Assembly: GCA_963377175.1 (NCBI GenBank)
Contig: CAUJNA010000169.1
Coordinates: 1,407,337-1,471,336 of the forward strand
Length of the DNA: 64,000 nucleotides
Direction: 5' to 3'
From: Effrenium voratum
Taxonomy: Eukaryota > Sar > Dinophyceae > Suessiales > Symbiodiniaceae
Shown here: one piece after another, positions 32,619 through 43,522 of the stretch
How the letters are laid out: each line of letters begins with the position of its first letter
Position numbering within the stretch: the stretch's first letter is position 1
The notes under the pieces: generated by a model
Told to the model about the DNA's origin: nothing
Database searches by the model: none
Seen by the model: only the letters and a program-made list of their open reading frames with translations
Position numbers and translations under genes: made by a program

Positions 32619-35600
32619 GGCATTGCTTGATGGTGCTACCCCTAAGCCAGTGACCTCTGCGGCCTTGGATCGTGCACTGGAACAGGCACAAGCCCACGTC
32701 CCGGGTGGGGCGTGGCCCAATCAGGAGCTTTTCCAATTCTTGCATTCCGTGCTTCCGGCCGCCATCACTCCAGGCACCGAAGTTATGCTGGTGGTTGGGC
32801 GAGCTTTTGACCACCATGCCGTGATCCCTCGATGGATTGCTGCCGGTCATGTACGCCCAGGAGGCTCGCCGCCGCCGCTTGTCTTGTTTGTGCTGCGCGC
32901 GGTTTACCAGGGGGCCACACCTACCCTGGAGCAGATCCTTCCCAGTGTGTTGGAGTGCGCCCGTTGCTTCTCACACCTCATGGCTGTCACCGAGCATGTT
33001 ATGCCTGGCCTTTTTCCTTGCCTTGCAGATCTGTGGCATGTGGCATACACTTCTCAGACCTTGGGCTCGCCCGCCTCCTTGGACACGCAACCGGGTCTGC
33101 TCTTGTTTACGGGTGCAGCGCCCCAGCCCTATTGGCCAGCTGCTGTTGTAAGCATAGGTGATCCAGAGGTCGCCGAGGGCTGGAGGGTTTCCCTTGCCAA
33201 TGCTGCGCAGCGGCAGCAGGAGGGACGGACCCGTCTGCTGGCCCGGCGCGACATTGCCCCGCCTGACACACCTCAGGACTATGGCGCAGTTGCCGTCAGC
33301 CTGCTCACCCCATTCGCGGGTAGCGTCCCTGTGTCGTTTCACGACGTGGCATGTCTGGGTGGGCTGCTGGCTACAGCCGCCATTGCCTCATGCTATGCAG
33401 TTGGTACCGGTGCGCAACAGCTTGAGCATGTCCGCACAGCGGTCGGGCATGCTGGGCACGCAGATATCGTGCTCCAGGCCATTGAGGTTCTTGCTCCCAC
33501 ACGTGTCCTGTCCCTCCCGGGCTGGGGTGCCTTGGTGTGTGACACCGCCATGCTTGAGCATACGGCGTCGTTCTCTGCTCGGGGCATGCCGCCTCTGTTG
33601 GTGGAGGCTCCGCATCACCGTGACGCGCCCGACCTCGGGCCGTGGTTGTGCATGGACTTGGTTTGGTCCCATTGTCCCCCGATCGGGTGGCGGTGTGGTT
33701 CCTGCGTCGGTCCACTCTGGCTTTCGTGTGCCCATGGGCGGCGGCCTCCCGGGCCTGCAGTGTGAGCACTTTCCGTTGCCTGATGAGCTGATGTGCTGTG
33801 ATCCCATCATCTCGCGCACTTGGTGCTTGGCGTCGGCGTTGATCACTGGTGGGCCCTCCCAGGGACCCCTGGACAATGCGAGACCGTTATGCGCTTGGTT
33901 GACGAGGCGCTGCTTCCCTGCCAGCTGTCCTGCAGGGTTTGCACATGCCTAGCATCCAGCACTGCCAATCAGTCCATCGTAACAGGGTCAGCAGAGGCCG
34001 ACGTTGCTTTTCTTTGCAGCGGGCCTGATGGCAGAGTGTATGGGCCTACGTCCTTGCCCGTTGACTGGTGTGAAGAGGCAGGCTTTCAGTGCGACCTGCA
34101 ATGCCTGAGCGCCAACAGGGTAGTGCTTACCCTCGCATTCTGCCGTAACGCTTGGCCGCGCATGTACAGTGACAACTCTACTTGGAAGGTTGCGGACGCC
34201 ATCGCTTCTCAACGTGCTAGCGTGAACGATGTGAAGTATTTTGCGTGTAGCATGTACCAGCCTGCAAGCTCGTTCCTGATAGGCAGCACTATGATTGCCA
34301 GCTTGCTCTCTGAGAGAGGGGCCCTGCTCAGGGGCTTTTCGGCTGGCTCCTACTCGTGCACGGCGGCGGCCATTGTGTGGAACGTCCTCGACTCTGAGGC
34401 CAGACTCCACGTGCGCATCGGGGGGGTACCCATGCCCCCGCCTGCCCTTCTCGGGCTCACCAGTCAAGGTGGTCAGTTTTCACTGGGCAGTGTCCGTGCT
34501 GCGCAAGTGGTCTCCGCCTGTCCTTGGCAGCACGTCGCCCAGTCGGGCGTCCGCACTGCGTTGCTTTCGGCGGGTATCGGCCTAATCGCCATCATTGATG
34601 ACACGCAGGCCTTTGGGTCTAGTGGGCACAATTACAGTCACCTTGTGCGTATCCTGGATGCTGTCTTAGGAGTGACGAGCTCTATGTGCAGTGGCCTGGC
34701 TTTGATGTCCGGTCTGCTGATTACCTTCAGCGCATCGCCTTGGCGCTTGCTTGTCAGGATCCCACGGAGTTGATGCGAGTCACTGCGGTCGAACACATCC
34801 CTCGCATGATCGCGGAGGCGGCGTGGTTGGTTGAGTCTGCTGGTGACAGTGCGCTGTTGCTCGAAATGAAGGCCGACCCGAATGACTCGGCTGAGGCCTT
34901 TGTCCATCGCTTTCTGAGAGGTCTTATGGACCTCAGGGTGTACAAGGCTACGGCCATCGGGCGCGCCGCTTCCAAGTACGTTCAAGACTGTTTGGTGCAG
35001 CTCCCAGTTGCCCAGACCCTTGACTTTCTTTGGTTCCAGGCCCTTGCCAGCGTGTCCGCGCTCCGCAGCGCCAATGACCCCCCCGCTGCCTGGTGCCAAC
35101 TCTACAACTGCATTCACCAAGGCATAAACATGTTTACCATCTATTTTTATAATCGGGTGCCTTGGTGTCAGTACTCCACTGGTCACGGCAGGCGAAAGGA
35201 GGTGCATCTGCCTGACGGCACTGAGGTCTCTCTTGCCGCACGGCTTCCCGGCCAGGTGCGCTACATCAAGGGCTTTGCCTTCGAGTCCAGTGCCAGTGCC
35301 CCCTCGGAGCCTCCTGTGCCCAAAAATGCCTATGTTCGGCGGCTTCGGGTCGTGCTGTCCCCTGAGCCGAGGGATCATCAGGACTCGTTGATCACGGGCG
35401 CTGAGTTGGCAGCCGAGGCGGGCTTCACCTTCCTTCCTGAGCGCAGCTCTCTTAGGCCCACCAAGCACGGGGTCAGCATGTGGCAGTTTTTGCTGAGTGT
35501 GCATTCCGATCGCATTCCTTCCATCCTGGGGCTGCCCACGGGGGATGCCTCCCGTGGCCGCCTGCCCCCGCGGGGCAAATTCCTGGGCCACGCTCGGCAC

Positions 35601-37181
35601 CTTGAACAGTCTTTCAACCTTTTGGCCGTTGCCTTGCGCACTTCATCCGTGCTTTGTGTGGCATTTTTCATGCACTCGCTTCCCAGCGGGTCACCTTTGG
35701 GTAAGACGTACTGTGGGAGCGCTGTCCTCATCCTGCTGACGCGACTGCTCGGCTTGAGGGCGCTCTTTGTGGCGGAGCCAAACCTGCCCCTGCAGGAGTT
35801 CTCTCGCAATGTCCAGGCGTTGCTCGTTGACGCTCCTCGCGCGGTCACCCAGCAATTCCCTCGCCTGCTGGGGCGTGATCATGACCAGGTCACCGCCTTG
35901 GATGTCGCGTTTGAGACGCGGGCGCAGTTCATGCGTGACACGGCTCCCTGTTGTGTGGCCATCACGCTGGGTTCCCTGCTGCATGAAATCAATCGCTACA
36001 GCCAGTTGTCCAGGTTCTTGGGGTGTGTCGACCTCTTGCTCGTCGATGAGGCCCAGCAGGCTGGCCAGGCGGCCTATGTGGCGGTCCATGGCGCCGTGCC
36101 CCGCACAGCCCTGACCGTTCACATTGGCGATGACCGCCAAACTCGAGGTGCCTCAGGCAACGACCCGGTTCGTGCGGAGGTCCTGCTGCGTCTTGGCCAC
36201 AAACGCGTTGCCTTGCACGGCCTTGCTGATCTGTTTGTTCCACAATTTTGGCGTTGGCCACTGAGCAGCTCACCGGGACCAAGCCGGAGGCTGCGCACCC
36301 CGCCCTCCTTGGTCTTGATTACCTCGCACATGCAGGGACGCGCTTGCCTCCCACTGCTGCCTTCGTTCGCAGTGCCAACGGCCTTTCCAGCCGAGGGGAA
36401 CCAGGGCTCAATCTTGTCCTGCCGAGCAGCCTGCGTGTCTCGCCCACTGCCTATTTTATGAGTGTTGCTGTTTGGTACCCTCACCTGTTGCGCATTGATG
36501 AGACAGGCCGTTTGGTTGTGGGGCGCATGGTTGGCCAGGCAGCCGAGGTCGTGGCCACTCGCACTGGTTGTGTGGGGGGGAGGCTGTGCGCGGTGTCAGG
36601 CCTTCGGGCTGTGGAGTGGCATCCCCGGCTACTGTGTGCCACAACGACACGCACTCATCGCTGTGCCGGCACTTCCTCGGAGGGCGCGTTCCGGAAAATT
36701 GGCCCACCGTGCTGCAGGATGTGTTACTCTGCAACTCCTTATGGCACGGATGCCAGTTGAGGTCATCGATGAGCGCTTTGACAGGTGTCTAGAGAAATTG
36801 CAGGTCATGGATGCTGATGCTAGACCACTGATCACCCCTGCCAAAATAGGTGAGCTTAGGCGCTTGCGGCCCACCCTGTTTCATCAGTTTCTGGAGTGCA
36901 CAAACACTGTCAAGGCCACCGGCATGACAGGCACTGTGTCTATTGTTGTCATCGGCAAGGACACTCGGTTCCTGTACTTTGGGGCTGAGGCTGAGGCCAG
37001 GTTCAACGTGTCCTTGACGCGTGCCAAAGCGATCACTGTGGTAGTGGCCCCGCCCAGCTCCACCGGTCCCCTAGGCATGCTCCAGACCGCCCCGGCGCGA
37101 CTGTTTGGCCGGCTCTCCATGTCTTGCAGCGGTCTACGGATGACTCCGCCGCATGCTGCTTGGCCTTGGCTCCGGCTTTGA
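32619..37181 (+). pseudogene. Large SF1 (Upf1-like) helicase polyprotein, frameshifted
   Basis: Frames 32,619-33,765, 33,820-34,773, 34,686-36,461, 36,248-36,760 and about 36,740-37,181 follow each other on the plus strand. The first two are of unknown function; 34,300-34,370 contains RGFSAGSYSC, a GxSxG elbow as in alpha/beta hydrolases. The third holds helicase motifs: GSPLGKT (a slightly off Walker A), LFVAEPNLPLQEF (Ia), DLLLVDEAQQAGQ (II) and HIGDDRQTRG (III). The last frame has ARFNVSLTRAKAITVVVAP, matching Upf1-type motif VI. At least three frame changes. Reading: an RNA/DNA helicase of superfamily 1 in a mobile or formerly mobile unit. The element family is not one I know. Confidence 0.6.
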
Positions 37182-38422
37182 GGACCTTGATGAAGCCGCC
37201 TGGCACGGGGCCCATCACATTGGTAGCGCGGCCTGTTGGCAGGAGTTGCCCCTTGCTCTCTCCATGGGCAGGGGTGCTGTGAGCGACCATTCGATGTACG
37301 TCCTTCGTGTGGCTGGTCTGTCCCCCAGAACCGGTCGCGATCTCACGGTTTTCTGTTATCAAGAGGTTGGCGGGGATTCTGTGCTTTCCTTCAAGTCCGA
37401 TCAGGGCCGGCTTTTGCTTCACGGTCAGGCAGGCACCTTCCCGGCGGGCGCTTCCTGGAGCACGCGCCTGATCCTGTCGAGTGCGGAGATGCTTCTCTGG
37501 TGCCTGTGTCTGGTATGGTCTTTTTCGGGGCGGCCACCTCGCTTGCCCACAGCGAGGATCTTCGTGAGGGCACCCCGTGGCCTGCCATCCCTGGCCTTGC
37601 TCGCAGTCCGGAATGCACGAGTGTGCGGCTTGTGGAGGCGACGCCCAGGGCGCGCCCTGTGGATCACTTGGACTGGGCGGGGCCCGTACCGTGGATCCAC
37701 TGGCAGTATCGCGTGGCATATTTTGCGAGCCGGCAATATCGACCTGCGTTGTGCGATGCTGGAGTACCGACGGAGTGGGCAGAGCATCTACCGTAGGTAT
37801 CACCTCAGGAGCGAGCGGCCTGGCCTGGTCGCCAAGGCCAAGGTCATCCAACTCATCAGGAGCCATGACAACCTGCCTTTCCTGAACGAGCCTGTGCGGC
37901 AGCAGAATCTGGGGCCTCGAGGGAGCTGGCGAGGGACTTCAAACTAGCATCGGTGACCACGAGGGGCTCAAGCAGTTCAATTGGAAAACGCGGCCGTTGG
38001 CGTAGCGCATCCTGACGGACCTGCCGAAGTGCAGTGGCCTGCATGTATGCATCAATGAAATTTGCAGCAAGGGATAGGCAAATGACCCTCTCAGGCTCGT
38101 AAAAGACCATATTGGACTGCTGAGTGTCAAGCTCTTGGAAGCCCTGTTGGTTAGGCCTGGGGGAGCCTTGCCGCCAGCCCGGATGCTGATCAAGCCGGAG
38201 TGCTCTCTTAGAGTAAAACTTGATGTAGTGAGCCAGGAAGACGGTCCACCCTCCAAATGGAAGGTTCCACTGGCGCAGTGCATTTATGTGGCAGTCAGTA
38301 GGATTACCCCAACGGATTAGAGGCAAATCATACGCATTGGGCACTACATAGTATTCCTTCGTCAAGCAATCACTAATAGTGAGAGCGGCATACTCTGCCA
38401 GCGTAAACGGAGCCCCTGCCAT
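37033..38422 (-). CDS. Hypothetical element protein (two overlapping frames)
   Basis: The first frame opens at 38,422 with ATG (MAGAPFTLAEYAALTISDCL) and runs to 37,856; it has a natural composition (WGNPTDCHINALRQWNLPFG, CLSLAANFIDAYMQATALRQ). The second frame starts at 37,866, overlaps the stop by 11 bp and is Pro/Ser/Gln-rich. The region upstream of the ATG carries the AGCGGGGCT-type repeats also seen upstream of the LINE start at 50.2 kb, so this may be the first ORF of a second, truncated element. The function is unknown, and the second frame may be a shadow of a plus-strand gene. Confidence 0.35.
37153..37947 (+). CDS. Possible C-terminal extension of the helicase ORF, or antisense shadow
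   Basis: Frame 37,153-37,450 (LLGLGSGFEDLDEAAWHGAH) passes to another frame to 37,796, ending DHLDWAGPVPWIHWQYRV and then AGVPTEWAEHLP. A minus-strand frame covers the same DNA, so I cannot say which strand is coding. No family is recognised. Confidence 0.25.
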   Translation: MLLGLGSGFEDLDEAAWHGAHHIGSAACWQELPLALSMGRGAVSDHSMYVLRVAGLSPRTGRDLTVFCYQEVGGDSVLSFKSDQGRLLLHGQAGTFPAGASWSTRLILSSAEMLLWCLCLVWSFSGRPPRLPTARIFVRAPRGLPSLALLAVRNARVCGLWRRRPGRALWITWTGRGPYRGSTGSIAWHILRAGNIDLRCAMLEYRRSGQSIYRRYHLRSERPGLVAKAKVIQLIRSHDNLPFLNEPVRQQNLGPRGSWRGTSN

Positions 38423-38457
38423 GGCGAGCGCGTGGCCAACACCCTGATCTAACGCTA

Positions 38458-39058
38458 GTGTCTGATATGTTCAGAACGAAGAAAGGGGCCAAATGGAAAA
38501 GCTACGACTCGTGTAGGTACAGCGGGGCTGACACTGACACGAGCCGCGCAAAAAGGCGCAACCCAGACACACAGCGAAAGCAACGAGGTAAATTGAAACA
38601 AGGAGCCCAATTGATGAAGTCACAGTACGCGCAGGCACAGCGGGGCTGGCGCTGAGTCGCACCGTGCAATACCAAGATCAGGGTGTAGACCGGCTACTCG
38701 CCTGTCGCATGATGAGCCAATAAAGCGGCGGCACAGAAGACGTGGCCGTATAAAGATTGGAAGCCAATGCTAATGGCTGCGACATGCCAGCAAAGACTGA
38801 CCAGGCGGAGGCCGTAACCATGCAAGTGGCAAGCAAACATCCGCGACTATGCCGGAAGCCGATGATCGCGTCCACAACCCTCGGGCCAGGGGTCCCTATT
38901 AGGTTTGAGCTACAGCACGATCAGGTCAGCGGGGCTGACACTGAAGCGTACCGCGCCAAGGGCAACCCACGCGACGTTGAACCATGCGAAGGGAGGGCCC
39001 CATATGTTTGATACATCGGAAATAGTGGGGCACAGCGGGGCCGGCACTTAGAAGTTGC
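38458..39058. promoter_or_regulatory. Non-coding spacer with four AGCGGGGCTGACACT-type motifs
   Basis: Copies near 38,519, 38,637, 38,927 and 39,032 share CAGCGGGGCTG.C.CTGA or a close variant; three are followed within about 20 bp by an ACCG-GC or GCCGCGC block. The spacer lies between the 3' end of the LINE and the ATG at 38,422. It could be 3' UTR of the first, 5' UTR or promoter of the second, or both. No ORF here looks real. Confidence 0.45.
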
Positions 39059-39700
39059 TCACCTGGTTGAGACAGGGCAATGGAGCATACAGCTTGCCCT
39101 GTTATGGACCAACTGCATGACCAAAAAATTTGCAATAGGAGGAGGGACAAAGCCAAGGGCAAGAGAGGCCTCATGCAAGCAAGCATCGATGTCAGCGCAT
39201 GATGGTTCAGGCGAAACCAGCAGCCCATCATGAATGAAAACAACAGAGGCAGGCTTAGCCCTTAACAGAAGCGCCCTAACAAAGGCCCGCATAAATGCGG
39301 CCTCAATGCCTTCGAGCAGAAAGTAGGCGTGGTTCCCTTCACGTATCCTAGAATGGGTGCGCTGAAAATTGGCATCCTCACATGCGCGCACAAAGCCAAG
39401 CTTAGCAGAGGCAACGCGGCGCAACAGCGAAACAAGTTCAGGCCCAGGGTTAAAGCCATGACTCTCAAGAACCTGGGTAGCATGCTCAACACTGCTGTTC
39501 AAAAGGATGGTGGTAACAGCTTAACCAAGTGCATAGCCGCACGACCGGCAGGTGAGACTACAAAACATGATCGCAGATAGTCGCGAAGTTCCTCAAGGTG
39601 AGGCAAAATAATATTTTGCCGCGACGCAAAGAGCTGAAAAATGGCATAGTGCGCCCCACACATGTCAATTTCCACATGGTCACGATGGAATAGCGCAGCA
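39059..39700 (-). CDS. Possible family-A-like (TVpol-type) DNA polymerase module at the LINE C-terminus
   Basis: Three blocks in order: HVEIDMCGAHYAIFQLF (39,680-39,630; an Asp then a His, as in motif A), AAMHLVKLL followed after a frameshift near 39,515 by ILLNSS (motif B-like, Lys then Asn), and SVVFIHDGLLVSP (39,245-39,200; motif C with His-Asp). A helical FLLEGIEAAFMRAFVRALLL precedes motif C. The SF3-helicase gene at 58-61 kb shows the same plan (LDFPASHG, AVKSACNLLAYGNG, IHGWLGDSILVSP), which I assign to TVpol. This block layout resembles family-A polymerases. The identification is by motif only and could be wrong; an unrelated conserved C-terminal domain is the alternative. Confidence 0.4.
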
Positions 39701-41024
39701 CGCACAGCGCGAGGGAGTGCGGCAGCACCTTTCGTGACAGGGTAGGCACGGCCGCGCCCGTCCCCATCAATACGATAGGGAACATGTTTGAGAACAGCTA
39801 CCCCACTCGCATCAGATCGGAGGCATTCACCGCCAGTGGCGATATATGCCTCCAAGGCGGCGCGGTGGGAGGGCGAGTGATGCCTGATGTCAGCAATGTC
39901 AAGGGCGTGAAAGGTTGGGCATTCGGCCAGGCAGAAGGCCTGCTGCGCAGAAAAGGAAGAAGCAGCATGGTGATGCCATCCAGAGTCAAGCGGCGCCGCA
40001 ACACTGATGGGGCAAGAGACATCACTCTTGGCAGCAGCACTAGCGATACCGGCAAGGAAATCAGCCTCTTTGTTGGCCTCGCGTGGAACGTATCGCCAGG
40101 AGATGCGTGGGAGTTCAGTGGCAGCAAGCAATTGCGCCTGCTGCAGCACAGTGACTAGGTCCGATCGTCTCACACGGGCAGTGCGACGCCAATAGTTTAA
40201 AATTGACGAATTATCACAAATTGAACCGCTTAAGCGCTAGCAAAACCCTCAGCGTGGTAGGAATCAGGACAGTCAGCGAGCGGATACGCAGTCTGTTCAA
40301 GCACTTGGAATTCATCACCAGCGAATTTCCTCACGATGACCCCAGCGCCGCCGGTACTCTCAGAGCGGTGACAGCTACCGTCAAAATGAGCAACGAGAGC
40401 CGTCCAGGGACACTGTGTACATACAAGAGGATCACCGTGTTGTATGACTTGAGTGGCAAGTACATAGATATGCACGGATCCACACTCACAGACCCGGGCC
40501 TCAAGTGTAATGTTGGAGGCACCATGCCGGTAATGCTGTAGTAGTCGGTGCTCATGGCTGTGCTCAAGAAGGACAGCAACGAGTGCGCCAGACGTGGCAG
40601 GCACGTCGCCCCGGCAAGCGTAGTGAGGCTGGCGTGGCGCAATGACGTGGAGAGGGGAGCCAGCAGCGAATGCTAGGTGCACACTCCAGACGCAACTGCG
40701 TTGCGCAGCAGGCCCAAGGAGCCATTCGGGGCGAGCCCCGCGACGCATATCAGTCGGAAGGAATTCATGAGAGCAGGTAGCAACAAGGCAAGCTGCATGG
40801 GTAACATCGACAGATGCAAGGGCCGGCGGGTCGCCCTGTTTTGCAACAAGGCCGCCCCTCTGCCGGATGACCGCTCGAGCTCCTGCGTATAACGCGTAAC
40901 ACCGTGCGATTTGACTTCGCGGCCAGTGTGACTGCGGAAACCAGAAGGCGAATCGCCAGGAGCAACATAGGAGGAGAGAACCAGCAAGGCCTAAGCAAGA
41001 GCAAGATGTCATCCAATGCTGCAC
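39499..41024 (-). CDS. RNase H domain of the LINE, split
   Basis: The frame 41,024-40,230 ends with the first half of a type I RNase H: TALVAHFDGSCHRSESTGG (first Asp) and SYHAEGFASA (Glu). After a break at about 40,230 the second half reads CDNSSILNYWRR (third acidic residue) and then WRYVPREANKEADFLAGIAS (the His/Asp-like C-terminal block, Asp present). All four acidic positions are thus present. The region 41,024-40,450 before it is of unknown function. Following RT, it would remove the RNA template. Downstream in the same frame lies a linker of about 100 residues, then the polymerase-like module. Confidence 0.65.
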
Positions 41025-41125
41025 ACTGTTGTCCTCACTCTTGTTTCACGGCCCCCCCCCAGCTTGCGCAAGGAGGGACCAAGTTCGGCTTGCGCGCAGA
41101 ACATGTGACAGTGTCAGGTGCACCG

Positions 41126-43522
41126 TCACAAATCAAAAAAAAGGAACCGTAACAAACAAGCAAACATGCCACTGTTGTCCCCTTGGCCACAAAGTACACA
41201 CGGGCGTTTCAGCCACGGGGCAGACTTGTTGAGGAGTGCTGTAGCTGATTCAAGGTGCCACTCATGCCGCAGCTCCAGAGGGGAGATCGACATGGAAGGT
41301 AGAGGCGGGAGCGGTTGTGTATTTATTCCCAAGCTAACTGCAGCGTGAGGGGCGTGACGCATCCATTCAATTTCAATATCGATATGACGGAGCGCGATAA
41401 CCCCTGCGAAGAACCCGTTGGGAAAATACTTACTGCTGAGTCCACATCCACAAGCGCACAGAGATTTGCGAGCCCAATGGCGCCGAAGTAAAAACCACGT
41501 GTCACTTTCGTCATCCAGAGCCCATTTGAGCACTGCTTGACGGACATTTGGCAGAACAACCTTGTGAGGTAAGCCGTGAAGAGAAGTGAGAAAGGAGATA
41601 TCAGAGCGATCTTTCCACGCGGCTGTGGCCATGCGCCTAGTAAGGAAGCCGACCGCAGTGGCCTCTTCTAGTGTATCAAGATATTTGACGAGGTGGGCTT
41701 TCATAGCAGTGGCAACAGATTTGCCATTGGGACAGGAATTCCACACCTGTCTCAGGCCAGGAAATAGGCGCAGCATGCATCCAAGCTGCTGTACAATAGC
41801 AGGCGGCAGCCGTGAGAGGGCAGTCTCCCATGACACATGATTGGGGGCAAGCAACCGACTAGCGAGACCAATGGCGGCCTTAACGGCAAGATGCTCTGGA
41901 GCGACAATGGGCGCGATGCGTAGATAGCGCAACACTTCAGGCAGCGCGCGCATGTCAATCCAGGCTCTAGCTGGGAAGAGAGCGCGTGACAACATGCGCC
42001 GATGTCGGTGCATGGCTTCTTTAGTAGGCCATTGCACGCTATAAGCGTAAGCATAAGTGGACTGAAGATAAAAGGCACAGAACATGCCTCGTTCCCTAAC
42101 TGAGAGATTGAGGCGCCGCATGATTCTGAGTCGAGCATCACAAGTAGCCTGCGGCTTAGCATCGATTTTGAATTGAGGCAGGGTAACTCCAAACGCATGC
42201 GCCTGGCCACGCAAGGGGAGGCCTAGCATGACAGCCTCAGAGGAGAGGACACGCGCACCCCAGGGCGTATCATCAGCGGCGCATAGCTCAGCACAGTCAA
42301 TGGAACGGGAGCTCAAGAGATGAGTCTTGCATTTGCATTTGCACTCGACGGTAAGCATATGCTGCCAGATTTTCTTGTAACCGAGGGTGGCCACTGCAGA
42401 AGTCAGGCACCGTTGAGCCTCAGCCAGCCAGCTCACTCCTTCTCCACACGTAGCATTGTCATCCATGTATCCTTTGACACTGATGACCCGCGGGATCATA
42501 TTTAGGTTGACGTACACAGGGTCCATAGCAACACAGAAAAGAAGCACCGACACAGCACGCCCCATATCAACCCCTTGCCTAACCGGAAGAGGGGGTCTAT
42601 AATATCGCCCAACTCGATGGCGCACGGATCGACCAAACAGGACGTATGTGGCATACTGATATGCCCAGGCTGGCATTCCCAGGCGCTGTAAGACAAGTAG
42701 GATCCAGTGCGGGTTGACACGCTCGAATGCTTTAGCAAGATCAGAAAGTAGAACAAAACAAGAGGCAGAACGATCTTGCAAGTAAGACTGCATGTCAAGG
42801 AAGTTGCCCTGAGGTTCCCTAAAAATGTTGATGAGTGTTTGGCTAGGGTGCAGGGAGTCCCTAAGGGCAGTATACAATTTAACATATACGGCCTGATCGA
42901 TGATACGATCCGCAGTGTTCGGCAACCCTAATGGCCGGAAGTTGTCTGCATAGGGTCCTGCGTCAGCCTTAGGAATAAATACGAGCGCTTGAACTGGCGG
43001 GGGAGCCTGCAGGTTTATGTAGTCAAGTAACCGTCGGGCTAGGACTCGTGAAGTGGAAAGAGGCGCGGCACGGTAAGCAGCATAGGGTAGTCCGTCCAGA
43101 CCCGGGGCACTGTCTGGCGACCGTACGACAGAATTCATTATGTCGTCAGCGTTGGGTGGATCACAGTGCCGCAATAGAGCTGGCGTGTAATTTGCAAGGA
43201 GAGTGTCCCATTGATCATCCCAGGAAACTGGATTGTCTTGCCAGAAAGCACGTGTCGATCGCATAGCTTCATCAACTGCGGCAGTATTATTGCATTGCCG
43301 CCCGGTTTTGTCCAGAACGATGCCACTGGTACGGGCGATGCGTGGAGCAGCAGCTCGACAGCGATCCCACACATGCGCCTGTCCATGCGCCGCAGCAACC
43401 CGAGCCGGAGGGAGGACAAGGTGAAGGGCAATGCCACAAAAGAACACAGACTTTGCATAGTCTGAAAAGGGATGTGCACGGGTCCTCCTGTGGTACGTCG
43501 TAAGGCTCTTCGAATGAGGCAA
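41126..43522 (-). CDS. LINE reverse transcriptase
   Basis: A long open frame of 798 codons, the best preserved part of the element. RT blocks: APGLDGLPYAAYRA, ALVFIPKADAGPYADNFRPL, LPNTADRIIDQAVY, LLSDLAKAFERVNPHW (motif A Asp, 42,757-42,710), LPVRQGVDMGRAVSVLLFCV (motif B) and KGYMDDNATCG (motif C YMDD, 42,480-42,450). The thumb and a long C-terminal region follow, with CACGCGLSSKYFPNGF, a possible zinc-binding knuckle. The frame is entered by a frameshift from the endonuclease frame near 43,500. It does target-primed reverse transcription of the element RNA. The domains match LINE-type RTs, not LTR types. Confidence 0.8.
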   Translation of the reverse strand: MPHSKSLTTYHRRTRAHPFSDYAKSVFFCGIALHLVLPPARVAAAHGQAHVWDRCRAAAPRIARTSGIVLDKTGRQCNNTAAVDEAMRSTRAFWQDNPVSWDDQWDTLLANYTPALLRHCDPPNADDIMNSVVRSPDSAPGLDGLPYAAYRAAPLSTSRVLARRLLDYINLQAPPPVQALVFIPKADAGPYADNFRPLGLPNTADRIIDQAVYVKLYTALRDSLHPSQTLINIFREPQGNFLDMQSYLQDRSASCFVLLSDLAKAFERVNPHWILLVLQRLGMPAWAYQYATYVLFGRSVRHRVGRYYRPPLPVRQGVDMGRAVSVLLFCVAMDPVYVNLNMIPRVISVKGYMDDNATCGEGVSWLAEAQRCLTSAVATLGYKKIWQHMLTVECKCKCKTHLLSSRSIDCAELCAADDTPWGARVLSSEAVMLGLPLRGQAHAFGVTLPQFKIDAKPQATCDARLRIMRRLNLSVRERGMFCAFYLQSTYAYAYSVQWPTKEAMHRHRRMLSRALFPARAWIDMRALPEVLRYLRIAPIVAPEHLAVKAAIGLASRLLAPNHVSWETALSRLPPAIVQQLGCMLRLFPGLRQVWNSCPNGKSVATAMKAHLVKYLDTLEEATAVGFLTRRMATAAWKDRSDISFLTSLHGLPHKVVLPNVRQAVLKWALDDESDTWFLLRRHWARKSLCACGCGLSSKYFPNGFFAGVIALRHIDIEIEWMRHAPHAAVSLGINTQPLPPLPSMSISPLELRHEWHLESATALLNKSAPWLKRPCVLCGQGDNSGMFACLLRFLFFDL

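Noticed and set aside
34638..35600. Minus-strand 320-codon frame
   Set aside because: Antisense to the helicase frame that carries clear motifs; no motif of its own.
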